A stretch of DNA of 40,912 nucleotides from Desulfovibrio sp. (GTDB lineage: Bacteria > Bacillota > Dethiobacteria > DTU022): contig JAGUZX010000135.1 of assembly GCA_020060545.1 (NCBI GenBank), positions 68,734-109,645 on the forward strand, written 5' to 3'. The position numbers and the translations under genes are program-made. The notes under the pieces were generated by a model. The model was not told the origin of the DNA. It did no database searches and worked only from the letters and a program-made list of their open reading frames with translations. The first letter of the stretch is position 1. Each line of letters opens with the position of its first letter. This document shows, in pieces, positions 7,921 to 15,598 of this stretch.

Positions 7921-8387
7921 CTTTGCAGTGACTCGCCAAAGCGGTAAAGAATGCGCTCCAGATCGCGGCCGCGCAAGGTTAACTGGGGGGGATCAAGGAT
8001 CTCCACCCGGCGGAATTCGTCCTTCGTGACAAAGCGGAGGCAGTCTTCCAAAGAATCGATGAGCACCTTGAGTTCCATGGGGGCATAGGTGATCAGCTCT
8101 TCCTCCGCTTCGTCGTAAACCGTGTACAGATCCATAAACTCCACCTCTTCGACGCTTACCCCCTGCAGCGGAACGTTGCGCCACATGGCCGCCTGCTGCT
8201 GGCGCAGCTCTTCCGCCACCTCGCGGGAACCTTTGCCCCCGAAAAAAAACCGGGCCGGGCGGGGCAAACCCCTGTAATCAAAACGCACTTTAATCTTTAT
8301 TTTGGAAGCTGTTTCGGCAGGTTCGATACTTTTGGGATATTCCGGGATCGTCTCTTTACGCTCTGATTCCAGCTGTGAGCGAAGCAT
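7896..8387 (-). CDS. Unrecognised soluble protein (163 aa)
   Basis: I do not recognise this gene. It encodes a charged, soluble protein with no signal peptide or membrane helix. The first 28 residues are probably disordered and rich in Glu, Lys and Pro. A basic stretch RFDYRGLPRPARFFFGG (about 35-51) follows, then an acidic middle with VEEVEFMDLYTVYDEAEEEL, and a helical C-terminus ending RKLKEARA. AAAGGGAG precedes the ATG by 11 nt. Strand and spacing suggest it belongs with the cmk operon or is its first gene. Its 3' end is duplicated beyond the stop (7812-7836) around a REP-like element, so the repeat entered exactly at the end of the gene. Confidence 0.7.
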   Translation of the reverse strand: MLRSQLESERKETIPEYPKSIEPAETASKIKIKVRFDYRGLPRPARFFFGGKGSREVAEELRQQQAAMWRNVPLQGVSVEEVEFMDLYTVYDEAEEELITYAPMELKVLIDSLEDCLRFVTKDEFRRVEILDPPQLTLRGRDLERILYRFGESLQRKLKEARA

Positions 8388-8513
8388 GCTTCATAATTCT
8401 CCCTTTGGTTTATGGGCCCAGCCCATCTCTATATTTTGCAACTTTCTCCGGCAAGATACCCTCCATTATATTTGCTCATTAATTTTCCGATACTGCAAGA
8501 GGCGCAAGAAGCA

Positions 8514-8577
8514 GGGACAAGTGGGAACGGGGCAATTTTGTCACATTCCCGTTTGTATCATCCAGTTCCTCAAGAAA
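8514..8577. repeat. REP-like element copy 2
   Basis: The core GGGACAAGTGGGAACGGGGC and what follows match copy 1 closely. The similarity continues past TTGTCACATT into a TATCATCCAGTTCC region that parallels the end of copy 1. It lies in the 239-bp gap between the orphan gene and btuD, where I see no gene. With copy 3 it forms an inverted pair around about 80 bp. Confidence 0.75.
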
Positions 8578-8626
8578 TGAGAGAATATAATTTCCCCGTC
8601 CGGCTTCAAGATATCAAGATATGGCG

Positions 8627-9913
8627 TCAAGAATGTGACAAAATTGCCCCGTCCCCATTGTCACGTTTCATCAACTGCAGCAAGTCCAACCGGGAGACAA
8701 ACACCGCCCCTTTTTCTTTCAATTCGGCATAGAGCAGGCTCGCCCTGCCGCCGGTAAAATCCCTTGCGGCAATGGACGGTTCGTCGATCACGAAGACCGG
8801 CAAGCCCTGCTTCAGTGCGTGGCCGGCCGCCTCCACGTTCAGCAGGTTGCCTGGCCCTACGAAAAGCGGTGCGAGCACCACCGCGCTGGAGCGTTCAATC
8901 AGTCCCAGGTTATCCCGGTGGCGGTCTTCCCGGATCGGAGAAAAAGGCGCTTCTTCCACCATCGACAGCCCCAGGCGGCGCGCGGCGGCCCAGTCGCTGT
9001 CCCCGGCGCTTAGGACCCCTGCGGAAAGAGGAAAACCTTTGATAAAGAGTTCATTCATAACGGGAGTGGCGCTGCCGCCCCCGCCGATCAGATGCACCGG
9101 GCCGCTGTAGGCGGTTTTCCCCGGAAGGTTTTTTGCGGAAATGGGGATAACTTGCGGGCTTCCGCCCAGAGGGTGAGGTTCGATCAAGACCTCGGTCCGG
9201 TAAACCGCGAGGATGTTTTCCCGGTTCAGCACCCCGGCGGGGTCCCCGCAGGCATGAATTTTGCCCTGATGCAGCAGAAAAAGCTTGCGGCAGTAACGCG
9301 AAGCCAGGTTAAGGTCGTGCATGACCATCACAACGGTCAGCTTCTCCCTGTTGTTCAGGCTCTGCAGCAGCTCCAGCAATTCGACCTGGTAGCCGATATC
9401 CAGAAAAGAGGTTGGCTCATCGAGCAGAAGGCACGGCGTTTCCTGGGCCAGGGCCCGGGCCAGGATGACCCGCTGCCGCTCGCCGCCGCTGAGAGAAAAA
9501 AGCTCCCTTTCACGCAGCTGGTAGCACCCCGTCAGGTGCATTGCCCTTTCCACAGCCCGGCGGTCCGCCTCCCCCATCGCGCTGAAGCGGCCCTGGTAGG
9601 GGTAGCGGCCCATGGCCACCACTTCTTCAACCAGGAAATTGAAACCCGCGCCCCGCTCCTGGGCGACCAAGGCAATCCGGCGGGCCAGATCCAGGCGCGA
9701 CCAGCGCCTCAACTCCCGGCCGTCCAGGATCACGCTCCCCTGAGCGGGTTTCAAGAGGGCCGCCAGGATCTTTAACAGCGTTGATTTACCGCTGCCATTC
9801 GGCCCGATGATTCCGACAAAATCACCCTCCGCGATGGTTAGGGCAACCCCCTCCAGGACAAGCGCCGACCCGTAACTGAAGCTAAGACCGTTTACAATCA
9901 TCTTTAATCCCAT
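8627..9913 (-). CDS. btuD: Cobalamin/iron-complex ABC transporter ATPase with an extra C-terminal domain
   Basis: Residues 1-255 form a FecE/BtuD-type ABC ATPase: Walker A GPNGSGKST, Q-loop VAQER, signature LSGGERQ, Walker B CLLLDEPTS and the switch histidine in VMHDLN. It should drive import through the permease encoded upstream. About 165 further residues follow, beginning HLIGGGGSATPVMNEL, with alternating strands and helices like a Rossmann-type fold. Ordinary BtuD proteins (about 250-270 aa) lack this part. The last residues NGDGAILSHS come from an inverted copy of a REP-like repeat, which also leads into the stop. The ATG at 9913 has AGGTGAT just upstream. The substrate is inferred from the cobalamin riboswitch that heads the operon. 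Confidence 0.9.
   Translation of the reverse strand: MGLKMIVNGLSFSYGSALVLEGVALTIAEGDFVGIIGPNGSGKSTLLKILAALLKPAQGSVILDGRELRRWSRLDLARRIALVAQERGAGFNFLVEEVVAMGRYPYQGRFSAMGEADRRAVERAMHLTGCYQLRERELFSLSGGERQRVILARALAQETPCLLLDEPTSFLDIGYQVELLELLQSLNNREKLTVVMVMHDLNLASRYCRKLFLLHQGKIHACGDPAGVLNRENILAVYRTEVLIEPHPLGGSPQVIPISAKNLPGKTAYSGPVHLIGGGGSATPVMNELFIKGFPLSAGVLSAGDSDWAAARRLGLSMVEEAPFSPIREDRHRDNLGLIERSSAVVLAPLFVGPGNLLNVEAAGHALKQGLPVFVIDEPSIAARDFTGGRASLLYAELKEKGAVFVSRLDLLQLMKRDNGDGAILSHS
8632..8664. repeat. REP-like element copy 3, inside the btuD 3' end
   Basis: The minus strand reads GTGACAATGGGGACGGGG and then CAATTTTGTCACATT, differing from copy 1 by one missing base in this core. It lies within the btuD reading frame and encodes its final residues. 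Confidence 0.8.
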
Positions 9914-9985
9914 CAGATCACCTGCCGTCATTAAGCAATGGTGCCTCGCACTGTCACTTAATCAATGCTCGTCCTTGACGGTAGA

Positions 9986-11014
9986 TCAGAAACGATATTT
10001 CTCGCGGTGGCGGCGCAGGAGGAAAATGAAGAAAGGCGCCCCCAAAAAGGCGGTAACGATGCCGACGGGCAACTCCACCGGCGCAAGCACGCTCCGGGCG
10101 AAGGTATCGGTAATGGTGAGGAAAATTCCACCGCCCAACACCGATGCAGGAAATAAGAACCGGTGATCGGGCCCGATCAGGATACGCACGGCATGAGGGA
10201 CGATTAAACCGACGAACCCGATCATTCCGCTGATCGATACGGCCCCGGCGGTAACCAGGGAAGCGGCGACCAGGACAATCTTTTTCGTCCGTTCCACCTC
10301 TACACCCAGGCTCAGCGCTTCTTCCTCACCCAGGAGAATCAGGTTAAGGTCGCGGGACTTGTAGAGCAGCAACGCCAGCCCCGGGGAAAAACAGAGCGAG
10401 ATCAAGGTTACATACGGCCACCCTTTGAAGCCCAGCCCCCCCACCAGCCAGAAGAAGATATTGCGCATCTGTTCCCCGGCGGCGATCATACTCAACGAAA
10501 TCAAGGCTGAAAAAAAAGAGCTGATTACCACGCCGGCCAGCAGGACGGTCACCACCGGCAGGCGGCCGCCGACCCGCCCCAACTGGTAAACGGTGAAGAG
10601 GGCGATTAAGGCGCCGGCAAATCCAAACAGGGGAACGGCATAGAACGACCCGATCCCGGCTGCAGGCAGCAGCAGCATTGACGCCGTCGCTCCCAGGGCC
10701 GCACCGCTGGATACGCCGATGGTATAGGGATCGGCCAGGGGGTTTTGCAAAAGCCCCTGAAACGCCACCCCCGCCACCGCCAGTGAGGCGCCGACAAAAA
10801 AGCCGAGGATGACGCGGGGCAGGCGGATTTGCGCGATGATGACCTCCATGGTTGGGTCGGTGTTCGCAGCCGGGATCGAAAACAGCCGGTTCAGCAGCAC
10901 CGCCAGGACGGTCTTGAAAGGGATATCAACCGCACCTGTAGCCATGGCAAAGATCAATACAACCACCGCCAGGAAGAGTAAAGCCGTAAAGAAAAACAGG
11001 CGCCTGCCCCGCAT
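9986..11014 (-). CDS. btuC: FecCD/BtuC-family ABC transporter permease
   Basis: This 342-aa membrane protein has about ten helices, as in BtuC. Family blocks include RLPRVILGFFVGASLAVAG (residues 64-82), GLLQNPLADPYTIGVSSGAA (about 86-105), and near the C-terminus GFVGLIVPH and the DTFARSV-PVELPVGIVTAF-GAPFF region. It forms the translocation channel, as a dimer, with the neighbouring ATPase. GGGGGGAGCTCAGG precedes the ATG. It is 18 bp from btuF upstream and 72 bp from btuD downstream, in one transcript. Sequence alone does not separate cobalamin from ferric siderophore or heme permeases; the riboswitch supports cobalamin. Confidence 0.93.
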   Translation of the reverse strand: MRGRRLFFFTALLFLAVVVLIFAMATGAVDIPFKTVLAVLLNRLFSIPAANTDPTMEVIIAQIRLPRVILGFFVGASLAVAGVAFQGLLQNPLADPYTIGVSSGAALGATASMLLLPAAGIGSFYAVPLFGFAGALIALFTVYQLGRVGGRLPVVTVLLAGVVISSFFSALISLSMIAAGEQMRNIFFWLVGGLGFKGWPYVTLISLCFSPGLALLLYKSRDLNLILLGEEEALSLGVEVERTKKIVLVAASLVTAGAVSISGMIGFVGLIVPHAVRILIGPDHRFLFPASVLGGGIFLTITDTFARSVLAPVELPVGIVTAFLGAPFFIFLLRRHREKYRF

Positions 11015-11032
11015 CCTGAGCTCCCCCCTTAA

Positions 11033-11929
11033 TCAGCGACCCGGATATAAAAACGAAAAGATTTGCTCCAAACCCTGAGTAATCCGGGGACCCGGCCGGG
11101 AAGCGAGCGATTCGTCGAGTTTGTAAATCCTGCCTTCGCGAACGCATGGCAGTACTTGCCACTGCGGGTCGGCCAGGAACTCTGCGCCTCCGGGAAAGGT
11201 ATACAGGATTACATCCGGATTGCAAGCCAGGAAAGCTTCTTTGTTGAGCTGCTGCCAAAAGCCGGATTCAACTACATTGATCCCTCCGGCCAGGGTTAAC
11301 AGGTCGTCCTGCAGGGTGCCCTTGCCCGCGGTCCAGAGAAATTCATCCAGGAGATACAGCACCCGTACTTTTTCCGCGCCGCCGATCTTGGCCACACGGC
11401 CGGCTATCGCGTCAAGCTCGCCTTTTAATTGCGCCACAACCTGCTGTGCCGCCTCCTGCCGCCCGGTAAGCTTACCCAGGCGGCTGATCCCCTCCAGCAC
11501 CTCCGCCACACTGGCCGGATCGTATAGAAATACGGCAATGCCCAGGTCCGCCAGCTGCCGGTCCATCCCTTCCGGGAGCCAGTTGGCTGCAACCAGGTCC
11601 GGCTGCAAGGCGACGATATGTTCTACGCTTAAATTCCACGCATCACCCACCCTTGCTATCTCCCGATTTTTTAATTCTTCGGGATAATCACACATGTTTG
11701 TCACGCCGACTATTTTGTCGCCAAGACCCAGGGCAAAGAGCTTTTCCGTTTTACTGGGCATCAGCGATACGATCCGCTCCGGCGGCTTTTCCAGGAAAAC
11801 AGTCCTGCCCAGGGAGTCCTGCACCGCTTCAGGTTTGGACGGCGGTTTTTCGGCGGACGGCGCCGTGCAACCGGCAGCCAGCAAAACTAATACGCACAGC
11901 GCTATTAATACGGCGATTATTTTTTTCAC
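11033..11929 (-). CDS. btuF: Cobalamin-binding lipoprotein (BtuF-like periplasmic-binding protein)
   Basis: This is the extracellular substrate-binding lipoprotein of the importer. The signal peptide MKKIIAVLIALCVLVLLAAG ends in a lipobox, LAAGC, so the mature protein is anchored through Cys21. The rest is a class III binding fold: ERIVSLMPSKTEKLFALG and VGVTNMCDYP in the first lobe, PDLVAANW before the linker helix, and VLYLLDEFLWTAGKGTLQDDL in the second lobe. The GTG start has GGAGGTG 7 nt upstream. At 298 aa it is of normal length. It is the first gene after the riboswitch and terminator. Confidence 0.9.
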   Translation of the reverse strand: MKKIIAVLIALCVLVLLAAGCTAPSAEKPPSKPEAVQDSLGRTVFLEKPPERIVSLMPSKTEKLFALGLGDKIVGVTNMCDYPEELKNREIARVGDAWNLSVEHIVALQPDLVAANWLPEGMDRQLADLGIAVFLYDPASVAEVLEGISRLGKLTGRQEAAQQVVAQLKGELDAIAGRVAKIGGAEKVRVLYLLDEFLWTAGKGTLQDDLLTLAGGINVVESGFWQQLNKEAFLACNPDVILYTFPGGAEFLADPQWQVLPCVREGRIYKLDESLASRPGPRITQGLEQIFSFLYPGR

Positions 11930-12076
11930 TTATTACACCTCCGCTTATAATCGAATTGGCTGGCCGGCGAGGAAGCCGCCTATCGTGGACGAACGGTCGC
12001 GGCCGGACTTTATTTGAGCACATACACCATGCCGCCGCCGCTCAAGGCGGCCTCTACCCGCCTCTCACCTCTCACC

Positions 12077-12113
12077 TTAAATAAAACAGCCCGGCCTTAA
12101 GGGGGCCGAGCCT
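12077..12113 (-). terminator. Intrinsic terminator of the cobalamin leader
   Basis: On the minus strand GGCTCGGCC and GGCCGGGCT pair (9 bp including G-T pairs) around CCCTTAA, followed by GTTTTATTT. It stands between the riboswitch and btuF, so it is the probable expression platform: cobalamin binding would favour termination. Confidence 0.75.
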
Positions 12114-12129
12114 GGTTTACTGCATCCAT
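12097..12129 (-). CDS. Possible 10-residue leader peptide between riboswitch and terminator
   Basis: The ATG at 12129 is preceded by AGGGAGGTGCGTCTTT, a strong ribosome site with good spacing. The frame reads MDAVNQARPP and ends in TAA. Its last codons form the left arm of the terminator. A ribosome translating it would cover that arm. The purine-rich ribosome site could instead simply be part of an antiterminator pairing. No amino-acid bias suggests classical attenuation. Confidence 0.3.
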   Translation of the reverse strand: MDAVNQARPP

Positions 12130-12175
12130 AAAGACGCACCTCCCTTTCTCCGCGAAGGCCTAGTACGTGCGAACT

Positions 12176-12330
12176 TTACAGGCAGGTTTCCTGGCTTCCT
12201 TTCATCCCCTGCAGCATCCTTCCCCCGCTTCGGCGGAGTGGTTATGCATCTGCAGAGTCCCGGTTACAGTGGCGGGACCGCGCAGGCCTTGCACCTGCTT
12301 CCCTTTTAACCGCTCATGGGCACCTGTAAA
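12176..12330 (-). ncRNA. Cobalamin (AdoCbl) riboswitch
   Basis: The minus strand carries the conserved cobalamin aptamer. P1 is TTTACAGG paired with CCTGTAAA (8 bp, at the two ends). GGTGCC, AAAAGGGAAGC, GCGGTCCCGCCACTGTAA and the B12 box AAGCCAGGAAACCTGCC occur in the proper order. It precedes btuF-btuC-btuD and ties that importer to cobalamin or its precursors. Binding of adenosylcobalamin is known to lower expression of such operons. Confidence 0.96.
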
Positions 12331-12350
12331 TTAAAGATTCGATTGCCATT

Positions 12351-12379
12351 ATTTTATCCGATCGGGCCGGAAAAGGCAA
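12351..12379 (-). promoter_or_regulatory. Sigma-A promoter of the btu operon
   Basis: TTGCCT (-35) and TAAAAT (-10) are separated by exactly 17 bp, ending about 20 bp before the riboswitch aptamer. A start of transcription near 12345 would place the whole aptamer in the leader RNA. Confidence 0.65.
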
Positions 12380-12429
12380 GTATCTTATTAGACCATCATG
12401 CCACCGGGCGGCACCAGCAGAGGTTAAAT

Positions 12430-12470
12430 CCCCCCCCTCACCCTGACCCTCTCCCCCCGGGGGAGAGAGG
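12430..12470. repeat. CCCTCACCCTGACCCTCTCCC palindromic repeat
   Basis: The sequence runs CCCTCACCCTGACCCTCTC then CCCCCGGGGGAGAGAGG, giving a CTCTCCCCCCGGGGGAGAG hairpin. It resembles a widespread bacterial intergenic repeat. The gap 12380-12518 holds nothing else that I can recognise; the hairpin could help end the rluB transcript. Confidence 0.6.
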
Positions 12471-12518
12471 ATTTATAGGGTAGTCCAATGCAAGCTATCA
12501 GCAGTTGGCTTTTATCAG

Positions 12519-13244
12519 TTACAGTGGTTTCAGGCCGGCCAGGCGGTAGAGGCGCCGGACCTCGGAGGGGGTTAGCATGCGGTATTCCCCGGCGCGAAGC
12601 CCTTTTGCCGTCAGAAAAGCAAATTGGATCCGGCGCAGTTTATAGACAGGGTGTCCGACGGCGGAACACATCTGCTTGACCTGCCTCTTCCGCCCCTCGG
12701 TAAGGGTAATCTCCAGGACGGCGTGCCCGCTTTCGGATTTTCGGAGCAGCTTTACCGCCGCCGGAGCGGTAAGGCGCCCTTCCACCGCCACGCCGCGGGC
12801 CAGGCTGGCCAGCACCGCGCTGGAAGGAACCCCCCTGACCCAGGCCCGGTATGTTTTTTCGATCTGGTAGCGGGGGTGGGTTAAACGGTACGCCAGCTCG
12901 CCGTCATTGGTCAATATAAGCACCCCACTCGTATCGGCGTCCAACCGCCCTACCGGGTAGAGACGGGCCGGGACTTCCTTAATCAAGGCCATAACCGTGG
13001 GACGGCCGTGCGTATCGGCAACCGTCGAGAGAAAACCCGGGGGCTTGTCCAGGAGCAGGTAGTATTTTCGCTCCGCGCCGGCGACACTCTTCCCGTCCAC
13101 TTCAATTACGTCGGCGGCGGTTACGTCAGCCTGGGGCAGTAAAGTAACCGTTCCATTAACCTGAACCCTGCCCTCGCGGATAATCTGCTCCGCCCTCCGG
13201 CGGGAGGCGACGCCGGCGCCGGCCAGGTATTTAACCAAGCGCAT
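12519..13244 (-). CDS. rluB: 23S rRNA pseudouridine synthase RluB-type (RsuA/RluB/RluE/RluF family)
   Basis: The enzyme converts a uridine in 23S rRNA to pseudouridine. An S4 RNA-binding domain (residues 1-60: LVKYLAGAGVASRRRAEQII) is followed by the catalytic domain with the family motif GRLDADTSGVLILTNDG, whose Asp after the Leu is the nucleophile. The RLTHPRYQIEKTYRAWV and EGRKRQVKQM blocks complete the pattern. The ATG at 13244 lies after AAGGGA; an in-frame start six codons earlier is less likely. It is usually found beside scpA/scpB and spmAB in Firmicutes, as here. RluB against RsuA is decided by context and overall likeness, not by a unique residue. Confidence 0.92.
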   Translation of the reverse strand: MRLVKYLAGAGVASRRRAEQIIREGRVQVNGTVTLLPQADVTAADVIEVDGKSVAGAERKYYLLLDKPPGFLSTVADTHGRPTVMALIKEVPARLYPVGRLDADTSGVLILTNDGELAYRLTHPRYQIEKTYRAWVRGVPSSAVLASLARGVAVEGRLTAPAAVKLLRKSESGHAVLEITLTEGRKRQVKQMCSAVGHPVYKLRRIQFAFLTAKGLRAGEYRMLTPSEVRRLYRLAGLKPL

Positions 13245-13278
13245 TGTGTTCCCTTCTTTCATTTCCTGCCGAAAAGCT

Positions 13279-13647
13279 CTACGCTAGCATATTCCATAAC
13301 CGCCACTCTAATTCCTCCCAGGGGAATTTGAAGCCGGGGCAGTAGCGGTGGTGAAACAAAAGCTGCCGGAAGAAATCATCTCCCGGGCGTAGCAGCTGCC
13401 GCAAAAGCTCCGTCAGGGAGCTTAACTGGCGGGTGTCAATCGCACTGATGCGCTTATTGCTGTTGAAATAGCCGAGCAGGATAACATGGACGGCTTCCCC
13501 GGCACCCGGGGCAGGAAAGAAACCGTTGGCCGGTTTCACGATCGTTCCGTCGGCATGAACGAGGTAGCCGGCTCCTTTTTGGGACACCCCGCCGGCTTTG
13601 GCCGCCTCTCCGCAGCAGGAGTGATGGACGATAATTGTCGCTGCCAT
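13279..13647 (-). CDS. Very short N-acetylmuramoyl-L-alanine amidase-like protein
   Basis: The 122-aa protein has the skeleton of an Amidase_2/T7-lysozyme fold. IIVHHSCCG opens the domain and holds the first zinc-ligand histidine. GAGYLVHADGTIVKP resembles the usual substrate-strand block, and HVILLGYFN the central strand. QLSSLTELLRQLL is the helix, and FHHRYCPGFKFPWEEL ends it with the second histidine and a CPG cysteine as third ligand. There is no signal peptide and no wall-binding domain, and many residues usual for the family are missing. It might act inside the cell or forespore, or be inactive. AGAGG precedes the ATG. Only 66 bp separate it from the FAD gene upstream. Confidence 0.6.
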   Translation of the reverse strand: MAATIIVHHSCCGEAAKAGGVSQKGAGYLVHADGTIVKPANGFFPAPGAGEAVHVILLGYFNSNKRISAIDTRQLSSLTELLRQLLRPGDDFFRQLLFHHRYCPGFKFPWEELEWRLWNMLA

Positions 13648-13713
13648 CGCGGATACCTCTTAACTCCTCTTACTCTTACCACTAATAGTATGCCGCCGGC
13701 AAGAGAAGGTTCG

Positions 13714-14994
13714 CTAGGCAAACAGATTTAAAGCCCCCGCCGATTCCACACGCCGCCGGATCACTTCCCGGTCGGTGGTGTAAAAGCGGTGCCGCTGCAG
13801 ATGCTCCCAAAACTCACCGCCCGCTAGAGTATAAAGCGACCGCCTCCCCTCTGCGCTGCGTGCTTTCTGCCTGGCGTAAGCAATCAGCTGCCCGCCGGTT
13901 GTACTGCGCGGCAGCTCGACCGGTTCATCACCCCGGCTCAGGCGCCAGGCGTTATACCCGGCCAAGGTGCCGGTAATGATGGCCTCAGTATGCCCCAGGA
14001 CCAGGCCCGCCCTCTCCCCGGCCACCAGCAAATTTTCCAGCGGGGGAACCATCAACCGGTTATCCCTTCGCACCAGGCCGCTGAAGCGGATGGAATTACC
14101 CTTACTCCCGCCGAGAGGATCACGGAAAATAGCCCTTTCAAAGCCGTCCAACCGGCGCAGCAGCTGCAGTGGCAAGTAAGGCACCATCATTTTGATCGCC
14201 CCGGTATCAAGCAAGATTAGATTATCCTGGAATGCCGCGGAACTGTACTGGCGGCAGGCTTTCGCTTTAATCGCCTCGATAACTTTTGCCGCCCGCAGTT
14301 CGCCCGTCAGCGGGATTGTTACTACCCCCTTTGCCCTGATTTCTTCCAGCAGCCAACCGGCCAGGGAAGAAGGTTCGAGTTCACAGGAACCGCTGAAATA
14401 GCCCGGCAAGCCCTCGGCCCGCCGGATCGGCAGCTCTTCGGCACCCGCTTTGACCGCCATGCTGACCCTGGGGCCAAAGGCCGGGCAGCGATAGATGCAC
14501 ATGGCGCACCCGTTCCCATAGCGGCTGCAGTTCCCGATGGGGCCCGCGGTGCCGGTCGAATCAATAAAAACGGCGCCCTCGAGGATCAACCCTTCCTGGT
14601 TTAGCCGAACCGCCTTAACCGTATTTTCTTCTACTTCCACATCGACCGCCCGGTGTAAAAAAAGCAGCTTTACCCCCTGCCGGATTAACGCTTGCTGGAT
14701 CAACGCCTCCACCATATCCACATCATAAAGGGAGGCATGGCGGTGCCCGGGGAAATCAAGTTTGGCATGGCGGGAACAGGCGTCTGTAATATCGATCAGC
14801 TCTCCACCGCCCATACTGACCAGCTCTTCCGCGGCCGTGAAGCGCCCGTTGTTGCGCATAATCCCGCCGACCAACCCTGAAGCCAGGAGGCGGTCAGTCC
14901 TTTCAACCAGGGCAACCGCCATCCCTTTCTTGGCGGCAGTCAGGGCCGCCGCACAACCGGCCCAACCGCCGCCGACCACCACCAGTTGCTTCAT
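13714..14994 (-). CDS. FAD-dependent oxidoreductase with a cysteine cluster
   Basis: The N-terminus VVVGGGWAGCAAALTAAKKG is a dinucleotide-binding motif for FAD, ending in the ribose-binding VALVERTD. Near the C-terminus NLLVAGERAGLVLGHTEAI and TGTLAGYNAWRL close the FAD site in the way seen in GidA/TrmFO-type and PF12831 oxidoreductases. Midway lies CSRYGNGCAMCIYRC (about residues 155-169), four closely spaced cysteines that could hold an iron-sulfur cluster. GIMRNNGRFTAAEELVSMGGG after the first motif is also family-typical. Start ATG 14994 has GAGG 8 nt upstream. Substrate is unknown. The gene sits between spmB and the amidase-like gene, and the whole block may be mother-cell expressed. 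Confidence 0.75.
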   Translation of the reverse strand: MKQLVVVGGGWAGCAAALTAAKKGMAVALVERTDRLLASGLVGGIMRNNGRFTAAEELVSMGGGELIDITDACSRHAKLDFPGHRHASLYDVDMVEALIQQALIRQGVKLLFLHRAVDVEVEENTVKAVRLNQEGLILEGAVFIDSTGTAGPIGNCSRYGNGCAMCIYRCPAFGPRVSMAVKAGAEELPIRRAEGLPGYFSGSCELEPSSLAGWLLEEIRAKGVVTIPLTGELRAAKVIEAIKAKACRQYSSAAFQDNLILLDTGAIKMMVPYLPLQLLRRLDGFERAIFRDPLGGSKGNSIRFSGLVRRDNRLMVPPLENLLVAGERAGLVLGHTEAIITGTLAGYNAWRLSRGDEPVELPRSTTGGQLIAYARQKARSAEGRRSLYTLAGGEFWEHLQRHRFYTTDREVIRRRVESAGALNLFA

Positions 14995-15061
14995 CCGCAA
15001 AACCTCGCTAGGCAGAAGTCAGAGGTCGGAATCCAGAAGTCCGAAAAAAATCTGTCTCGTA

Positions 15062-15598
15062 TCAGGTGAAGACGATCCGGCAGATGATGATGGAGGCGAT
15101 AAAGCCGGCCAGGTCCGCCAGCAACCCTACCGGCAAGGCATGGCGTGTTTTGTAAATCCCGATCGTGCCGAAGTAAACGGTCAGGATATACAGGGTCGTT
15201 TCGGTACTGCCAAACATGGTCGAAGCCAGGCGCCCCAGCAGCGAATCGGGGCCGTCGCGCTTCAGGATATCCGCAGTTATGGCCAGGGCGGCGCTGCCTG
15301 AGATGGGACGCATAATCCCCAGGGGCAGGATTTCCACCGGAATGTTCAGTTTGCCCAGAAGCGGGGCTATCGTTTTAACCAGCAAATCCATTACCCCGGC
15401 ATCCCTGAACAATCCGATTGCAACCAGCATCCCGACGAGAAAAGGGATCAAGCGAATTGAGATTTGAAAACCTTCTCTGGCCCCTTCTACAAAAACATCA
15501 AAAACTTTGACCCGCCGCCACAGCGCCACCGCCAAGACAAAGGTGATAAACCCCGGGATGATCCAGACCGAGATGATGTTAATCAGTTTAATCAGCAT
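15062..15598 (-). CDS. spmB: Spore maturation protein B
   Basis: SpmB is a polytopic membrane protein of the nucleoside-recognition (Gate) domain family, needed in Bacillus with SpmA for proper dehydration of the spore core. Visible features are about five membrane segments and RLIPFLVGMLVAIGLFRDAG, LPLGIMRPISGSAAL, FGSTETTLYILTVYFG and the final GFIASIIICRIVF. Its 178 aa is the normal size. The ATG lies directly against the spmA stop, so the two are translationally coupled. Confidence 0.95.
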   Translation of the reverse strand: MLIKLINIISVWIIPGFITFVLAVALWRRVKVFDVFVEGAREGFQISIRLIPFLVGMLVAIGLFRDAGVMDLLVKTIAPLLGKLNIPVEILPLGIMRPISGSAALAITADILKRDGPDSLLGRLASTMFGSTETTLYILTVYFGTIGIYKTRHALPVGLLADLAGFIASIIICRIVFT

